Shown here in pieces: positions 22,229 through 28,682 of a DNA stretch of 28,682 bases. Both the position numbers and the translations under genes were made by a program. The stretch's first letter is position 1. Every line of letters starts with the position of its first letter. Under the pieces are notes generated by a model. The model searched no databases and was not told the origin of the DNA. It was given only the letters and a program-made list of their open reading frames with translations. Source of the stretch: Spirogloea muscicola (Eukaryota; Streptophyta; Zygnematophyceae; Spirogloeales; Spirogloeaceae); the NCBI GenBank assembly GCA_009602725.1, contig WELB01000195.1:113722-142403 (forward strand), written 5' to 3'.

Positions 22229-25200
22229 TCATCGAGCGAAACCCCAAACTTCCAAGTGGACTAAGCTGAAGTCCTCGGAGCTACATTGAAAACCAATTAG
22301 TAATCAGCAAACAAGTAAGCAGCATCTTAACAAGCAGTCAAATACTTGTCACACCTGCATTCCCAATGTTGCAGTATTTTATTCAGAGCGTGATGCTCAG
22401 CGAGGAGGGCTAGGGCGTCCTGGAAGGTGAGCACAGCCATGAGTTGCAGCCTAGAAGCCTTGAATAGAGGAGCGAGGCTGACAACATCACACTGCCGCCG
22501 CTCAGGCGAAAGCTTTACACTTGTACCTGGCAAGGGAAAGACTATCAAAGGTCTCACATGGACCACTGTGGCCCGTGAGCAGATCACCGTGTAACAAGAT
22601 GCTGAAATGACCCCTGCAAATCAGCCACCACTGCAGCATATGAAGCGAAGTATCAACATACAAGCCTAATCGAGCTCATATCAAAGCATTAGATTTTGAA
22701 GTGAAGCAGGAGCAGATTTACACACTGATCTGGACTTACCCGCCCCCCATGGCCAGCATGCTAAGGTTGGAGAACATGAAAAAATTATTGGCGTGCGTCC
22801 ACCGGTAGGCTCGCAACTCAGGATGCACCTAGCTTCATACAACATCCAGTTATAATTCATTTGACAACCCATAGACCTATTTGATCGCTGAGCAATCCTT
22901 GTCCAGACAATCTGCCAGATGTGCAGAATGGGTGCAGCTTGGGTTTGCAGCGGCTGGCATCCTGTGACAAAGATGCAGCAAGGGATAGAACATCACAACT
23001 CCTGGCAGCTGACCTGAAAGACGAAGCATTGGCCATTGCCATAATACCGAGTAGCAACCTTCCATTCTTCGGAGGTGAAGCAGCCAAAAACCTGACATGT
23101 AGATCAGTGTGCAGGTCAGCAGATTAGCCATGCAAGCAGACAAAATCTCAACACCAAGAGATATACAGAAATTACACTAAGCCTGATACTTCAAGAGTCG
23201 TTATGCTGCAAATCACACTGGCCAGGAGTGGCTCAATGGAAGTTGTCATTACAAGCATGCTTTCCCACAACAAATATAAGGCCTAAGCAAGGACAGCACA
23301 GCTCCATGACATGGCTTGCAATCAACATAGGTTCTGCATATGCTGCAGCTTACATGCTGCCTGGTGTCCCTGATGATAAGGATGGATGGTCCTTTTCTCA
23401 CAACCTTGCGGTACAGGTTCTTCAGGCTGCAATGCCATAGACAACAGACAGACTGTGATTGCTTGCCAGATATAGTCAGTTACTTGGAGGATCACCAAAA
23501 CAGGCACGTCAAACACAGTGAGAATGGAAGGTGCAAGCCAGCATACCTGATGCCATCTCTGGACATACTATACAGTAACACCCACGTGGACAAGCGGTAG
23601 CGTACGGGAAGAGCGGCCGCCAACTTCAATGACCACAAGCTGCGTGCTGGTCACAGCATTGCAACTTACGACATTGTTGCTGGAAACAGCTCAGGCATTG
23701 TGGACTCCAATTGCTCTTATGAAGCACGTAAAGAGCATAGGCATTTGTACTCACAGCACGGAAATGATTGTCTTTCAGTACAAGAGACTGTCCTTCTCTC
23801 TTTGGAAGACACTTGCCCTCCACCATGATGGAGCCCCAGGAGATCGTGTTCTCACTCACGCCCCCTGACCTGCTATTGTGCACCTTCTGCTCCGAGGGTG
23901 CCTTGGTCACTCCCAGTTTGGGACTCAGCTGTTCTACGTCTGCAAATCTCATCGGTATCCTCAAAGGCTTGCCACCCTCCCTCCACACTCCAGCAGGTTG
24001 CCCTGTCTCAAGCCCAGCTTGGCTACAAGTTGTGGCAGTTGCACTTTCTTTTGGTCCTAGAGATTTCCCCTGTGTTGACATAGTTGAAGTGCTGCTCATG
24101 GCATCAAGGGCAAGGTGGGTTTCATCTGCTGGAGTCCTCCTTTGCAAGGAGAGCTTCGAGTGCAGACGATTGTCCAGGATTGAAGCATTCCTGGCTGTCA
24201 CGCCTCTGCCAAAGCTGTTGCTGCCCCTCCAGGGCCCCTTGTTGGCAATCAGAGCGGCCTTGGCGGCGGCAGATGCCACAACCCTTGTGCTGTCACTCTC
24301 CTCAGACCAGAGCTCCAGGCGTCTCAATATGAGACTGAGCCTGCTCAATGTGCACCACAATTTTATCAATTTTGGGCTCATCAAGTAATCAGCAACAGCA
24401 CCAACATAGTTGCACACATGACTTTGATCTGAGGCCCTCTCAGAACTATCAAATATTCATGCTGACAGTGCAAGTGTATCAATTGTCTACATATTACGCC
24501 AGATGGCCTGGAGGTGAGGCCCGTAATTACTACCAATGACTCACCCAGCAGAGGAAGTCTTAAACTGAAGGCGCTGCAGAGGCCCTCCAGAGTCTCCCAC
24601 CTTCCAGAGGAGCTCGAAGGTGGCGAGGTCTTCCGGATGAGCTTCAACCTTCGGCCTCAGACTACCGCCATTGCCACTCTTGTCAAGGTCTGCAGAGGGC
24701 TGGACCAGCGTCATCTCTTGACCGTTCCTCTGCGGCCAGGAGGCATCTGCCCTGCCATCGGCTGGCCTCGCCACTGTTCCTACTGGTGGTTGCTGAGAGT
24801 CTGTCGTCAGTGCTGGAAGTGAGGGACTGACTGAAGGCCGCTTGTGGGTCCGCCACTGACGAATGTGCAAGGCTGCCGCCAGCCGGTCCTTCAAGGTCCA
24901 TTGGTCCTGCGATCTCGAGGAAGGGGAGGAAGGGGCGGCAGCTTCACACGGAGGGCCGGCCTCTTGGACGCGCCGCAGGCCGACGAAGCTGTCGGCGTCG
25001 ATGCGCGAGCCCTGCAGGCCAAAGTCGATCTCCGCGAGGCCACTCTGCAGCTGCGTCTCCAGCTGCAAGCCAACTACACATGTTGGTCATGACCACCTTA
25101 TTGAATGATGGACGTCACGACCACTACGAAAGTATGACATTATACTCAGCTTTCACGCGGCAGATCGCAGCGCATCAACACAAATTTCCATTTCGCGACT

Positions 25201-25575
25201 GAAGCGACCGACGGAGCTCCGTGCCACAGCATGGCCTCCCCTGCTGCGCCGCAGATAGGGATTGTGCGCCTCCTCGATGGCGCCGCGGGCCAGCCTCTGC
25301 GGGAGCTTCACCTTATCGCTGCCGATGAGGATGAGGAAGGGGACGTGCGGCGGGGCGGCGGCCTCGCCAGGACACCCGAGCGTGCGGCCGCCAGCTTCGG
25401 CTTGCGGCGCTGGCTGGCTGCTGCCAGTGCCGAAAGCCATCGTGCCGGCGGCCGAATCGCGCGTCGGCGGCGGCGGCGGCGGCTTTGGCGGCGGCGGAGG
25501 CGGCCCGTCCACGACGACGGGCCGCAGCGGCTCTCCCTCGTCCTCATCGTCCTCGCCGCCGAGCGCGGCCTCCAT
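22229..25575 (-). CDS. TLDc-domain protein
   Basis: TLDc proteins (OXR1, NCOA7, TLDC families) act in oxidative-stress protection and bind the V-ATPase. Nine exons join in phase: 25575-25312, 25062-24601, 24312-23813, 23639-23547, 23426-23354, 23091-23014, 22828-22740, 22613-22527 and 22280-22229. They total 1698 nt (565 aa). The TLDc domain fills about 395-565: KLAAALPVRYR, WVLLYSMSRDGIS, LKNLYRKVVRKGPSILIIRD, VFGCFTSEEWKV, HPELRAYRWTHANNFF, LAMGGGGHFSILLHGDLL and DFSLVHLEVWGFAR. The first 390 residues are unlike named relatives: an acidic and proline-rich start (EDDEDEGE then PPPPPPKPPPPPP), a helical stretch from LETQLQ, and a low-complexity linker. The TLDc exons are firm; the first three boundaries (donor GTGAAG, donor GTGGGA, acceptor GGAG) are tentative. 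I cannot assign a subfamily. Confidence 0.9.
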
Positions 25576-25771
25576 GCCATGCGCCGGCGGTCAGGCGCCG
25601 CCGCGCCGATGCCGCCGCCNCCGCTGGCCTTTCCGCCCGCCCGCCTGGCGCCGCGATGGCGGCGGCGGCGGCGGTGAAGGCGGCGGCGGCAGCGGCGGCG
25701 GCGGCGGCGGCGGGCGTCGTGTGACCCGCGCGCGGCGGGCCCGGGGCCCCTCCGCCACCCGGCACAGGCCC

Positions 25772-25812
25772 TTGAGCCCTAATTTCTGGTGCCTTGGATC
25801 CCAAAACCCTAG
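25772..25812 (-). promoter_or_regulatory. Telomere-like motifs upstream of the TLDc gene
   Basis: GAGCCCTAAT and AAAACCCTAG lie about 200-240 bp upstream of the TLDc start codon. They resemble the telo-box seen in plant promoters. The role is inferred. Confidence 0.4.
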
Positions 25813-25887
25813 CTTGACGTGGTGCTGGTTGAACGGGCACCCAATCAATGGTTCACTGAAGCACCTGGGCCTTTCATGAGGAGTTTA

Positions 25888-25948
25888 GGAAGCGCGGCCA
25901 GATTGACTGGTGGCTGGGAAAGGCCAGCCCAAAGGAATGGACAAGGTC
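25888..25948 (-). repeat. 61-bp dispersed hairpin repeat, copy 3
   Basis: The reverse complement matches 5188-5248 at 59 of 61 bases, with both differences in the segment left of the hairpin. Confidence 0.85.
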
Positions 25949-27409
25949 CGAAGGAGCCGGAGTGCGAAGGACATGAGCAGTCCAGCCTTGCGCTAGTACC
26001 TGTAGACGAGATTACGCCTTTCCTTAATCGCTTGGACCCTTCTGCAGTTGATGCAGCTCCATCACTCCTGGATATCTTGAGACCAAGTGGCTCGGCCTGC
26101 AGATTCAATTTACATGAAACAGCTCAACGCTTGCATGCAAGTATGTACGCAAGCTTCTTCCCAGGGCCTCGCTTTGCGTAACCCCATCTCTAGCATTTCC
26201 TCCTTTATCTTTCGCGTGAAGCGTGTGTTGGCTCGGCTTGGCCTCCCTTCCACTTCATGCACACTGTGCACCTTCTCTCTTATTCTCCCAAATCGAATGG
26301 AGAGTCTATTTAGCCTACATAAAATTGACCAATGAATACCAACAGCTTATCACGAACGGGCCTTGCGACTATAGATTGTGTTCTAGCAGAGGCTGCTCTG
26401 ATGTATTCGATGACAGCTATAGCTTTAAGACAGCTCACAATGATGCAGGTACGGCTCTTACAAGTCCAGCTTGTTTGGCTGGTCGCTAATATGGAAGGCG
26501 AAGCTGGCTGACCAGTGAACTTGCTGTACTACAATGCAGTCACCACTTGTATGTTGTCTTTTTCACGCTCCTGCATGATACGGTAACTGATACAGCAGGG
26601 GCAGAATTCTTGTATATTCCTAAGACGCGCACAATACAAGCACAAGCTAAAGTATAGGAGTCAGTAGACCTTGCCGCTCAGAAAGCCGTCTGGTTGCCTG
26701 ATCCATCCGGAAGCAATTGTCTCCCAGTCATGCAATTTCATGTAAGTTGCTAGGTGATCTGGGAAGTACGAATAAAACCACCACAGTTCACTCATTCCTT
26801 GTCTTCACATTCCTGAAGGCGCCCAGCTTTCCAATACTTTGCCCCCTTGCCTGGTCCTAGTGACCTCCTCAGTTACCTGGTCTCGTGTGAAGCCAAAGTG
26901 GGCCTCGACTGATGAGGCAGTCTTGTGTTTCGGCACTCTTTGAAGTCCAAGGAGCAGGTTACCACGGGATTCAGCACTGCTGCAGTTGCTCAGCAAGGCC
27001 AATGTTCAGTGGCCTTACACCTGTGGACCACTGTAGAGGATTCTGTTTTTTCCTGAGGGTGAGTCACCTTAACTGCCCCTCATCCGGGTGGTACATGGTG
27101 ATGGTACAAGCAATCCAGAGACTTTGCGCAATACAGCTATCAAACGCCAACAAAATGATGCTAGCTGCATCAGCAGCTCCTGTGACTATCACAGCAAGAG
27201 GCTTGACGTGACAAGGCAAGCACATTCATTGAGCCCTCTCCCACGCACAACTGTGCAAAAGGCTTTGCAAAATGTGCACACAGATATTGAAATGCGAGCC
27301 TCATCAAGTATGCCACACAAAAGCAACCATACCACGTTTGAAGATTATGTTACACCACGCTTTGCCCTTTTGCTTGTTGAGCATGGCTTCGATCAAAGCT
27401 AGTGCAAGA

Positions 27410-28593
27410 TCAATCAAGACTAGGCCAGACATTGTAGTCTGTACTTGGATTCGCCTTGTCAAAAGTAGCATCCTGACATGCAAAGAGGTAAGCACTCTCC
27501 ACCTCATGCAAATTGCTGATGGCATGAGCCATGCCAATTCTGCCTGTTGCAACAGCCACCTCAAACGGCTCCAGGATGACGTCCACATAGCCCGTGTCCA
27601 GGTCTGGAGCTTCGTTCTGCAAATTAAAGTTGCTGTTAAAAGGCGTAGTCTTGTCTCTGCAGTCTAGATACATACTTGCGTGATTCTGGCGCATCGTTTC
27701 AATTGAGGAGGAGCAGCTCCATCAGCAAGTGGAGACCAAGCAATCACCAAAAGGAGTGATAAGTGATCACCATTGCGTGTGAGAGAGCTACATACTCGAA
27801 ATTTCACTTGACCACCCCACAGGATGAAGGTCTCGTTGCAGTGATGATGCCGGTGATTGCCGCGAGCACAGCCGGCCTTGATCTCGCCTAGGTGCACAGC
27901 TGTGCAAGCAGTCGCACCGCCTGCACCAACAGCGGGATCAGGCGTCTATCAAAGTTCGAGAAGAGAGGGAGTAGATGTGCCCGCTATCATCGTATGACCT
28001 GCTACCCAATGCGACCCCTTTGGACAAACAGTAATTTGAACAACAGTGAAGCACGCAAGCTAAAGCTGCACAGACACAAGCTGATCATCAAGGCACCTTC
28101 AGGCTAGTGGTTTGTGGAGCAATCGTGCTGCTCGTGAAAGATGAGGCCTGACCTTCGAGTCCTACCTGTGCAGCAGCGGCAAGCGGATCCAGCATCCACC
28201 CTCGGCTGTCGTACCGAGGATCATCGCTGTTCCTGATGTCGAGCCTCACGAGGCTTGCCTGATGGTCATCCCGCCTGAGTAACCAGTTTTGGCCATAAGG
28301 TGAAAATTATTCAGCCTGCGCGAATCACTGGTTTCGTAGTCAATGGTGCAGCCTACACCCTTTCCCGATCACGGATCAGCCTCTCTTTTGAAGCACTCAT
28401 CGTTATCGAGGAGTAACGAAGATCAGCAGCCTTCTCTTGACCGCCAATCTGCGCCTGCAACTTGACTGGCTTGCAAGCTTGTGGCAAACCTGGGCGTGGA
28501 TTTAGCGCGACCACGGGAGTCCGCCCCGCCTGTCAAGGATCGGGCCTGGGCCGTCGCAGCCGGCGCCAGCGAGTACGCCAGCACGGCCGCCAT
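27410..28593 (-). CDS. Cupin-fold protein with N-terminal hydrophobic segment
   Basis: Four exons: from 28593 (or beyond the window edge) to 28490, then 28274-28153, 27920-27796 and 27616-27410. Phases agree and give 558 nt (185 aa) from the ATG at 28593. Exon 1 is open to the window end, and upstream in-frame codons extend the hydrophobic stretch (AAVLLSALGMAAVLAYSLAP), so the true start may lie further out. The segment could be a membrane anchor or targeting leader. Exon 2 gives RLDIRNSDDPRYDSRGWMLD. Exon 3 carries a cupin-like metal site RGNHRHHHCNETFILWG (about 95-111). Exon 4 ends with GMAHAISNL and a tail ending YNVWPSLD, a form I recall from uncharacterised plant proteins. Substrate and role are unknown. 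RNA support would settle the start. Confidence 0.84.
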
Positions 28594-28682
28594 GCCGAGC
28601 GCGGAGAGGAGGACGGCCGCCCGCTGCGTGCCTCCCGCCGCCGCCGCCGCCAGTCCCGCGGCCACGGCGCCGTGAGCCGCCG

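Larger units (their letters stand above)
25576..27409. other. No gene assigned: TLDc promoter side and intergenic sequence
   Basis: Positions 25576-25735 are GC-rich with GGC triplet runs and one N at 25620; they probably hold the TLDc 5' leader and promoter. Telomere-like motifs occur at about 25772-25812. The 61-bp repeat lies at 25888-25948. From 25950 to 27409 several short frames exist; the plus frame around 25999-26100 has some protein-like character but overlaps no recognised family. A frame near 26665 (AAQKAVWL) faintly recalls copia RNase H and is not claimed. Confidence 0.45.

Noticed and set aside
22327-22587. 86-codon minus-strand open frame within the TLDc gene
   Set aside because: It overlaps a TLDc exon in another frame and lies mostly in the intron before the last exon.
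26640-26720. Copia RNase H-like frame (AAQKAVWL)
   Set aside because: The match is only a few residues and is not supported by neighbouring sequence.
28150-28166. GTAGGA donor for the second cupin exon
   Set aside because: It gives phase 0, which does not fit the GCAG acceptor of the next exon; the GTCAGG donor 13 bases further along the minus strand fits phase and conserved sequence.

Overview
The window is a nuclear segment from a eukaryote of the green lineage, probably a green or streptophyte alga. Evidence: a chloroplast-type NFU scaffold with two NFU domains, a short plant-type SNF5 (BSH-like) protein, degenerate TTTAGGG-type repeats in introns and promoters, Ty1/copia remnants, and many short phase-consistent introns. 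The species cannot be named from sequence alone. Nothing looks bacterial, viral or organellar, and I found no tRNA, rRNA or CRISPR array.

Eight spliced genes can be reconstructed, most by joining exons whose phases agree and whose translation matches a known family. From left to right: NFU-type Fe-S scaffold (minus, 1587-2582); HYPK, the NatA-associated chaperone (plus, 3322-4214); a COMMD4-like COMM-domain protein, incomplete at its 5' end (plus, 5503-6093); a G-patch plus C2H2 zinc-finger protein of the GPATCH8 type (minus, 8712-11260); SNF5/BSH, a SWI/SNF core subunit, in 11 exons (plus, 11871-15034); an NSUN-family RNA cytosine-C5 methyltransferase (plus, 16106-19064); a TLDc-domain protein in 9 exons (minus, 22229-25575); and a cupin-fold protein with an N-terminal hydrophobic segment (minus, 27410 to about 28593 or the window edge). 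A further unassigned stretch with protein-like character lies at 6887-7835.

NFU/HYPK and GPATCH8-like/SNF5 are head-to-head pairs separated by about 740 and 610 bp of GC-rich or CT-rich DNA, probable bidirectional promoters. The genes are housekeeping functions (Fe-S assembly, N-terminal acetylation, splicing, chromatin, RNA modification) and do not form one pathway. The interval 19990-21540 holds decayed copia fragments in inverted orientation. Single N characters at 3298, 16291 and 25620, and poly-A runs at 1-112 and 16268-16290, sit in GC-rich first-exon or promoter DNA and look like assembly gaps.

I found no convincing new multi-gene system. The most interesting signals are structural: an intron with telomere-like blocks of opposite strand sense, a 61-bp hairpin-containing repeat with two copies 59/61 identical about 20 kb apart, a 16-bp palindromic tandem repeat, a GC-AG intron inside the NSUN catalytic motif, and unusually relaxed 5' splice sites paired with strict GCAG acceptors.
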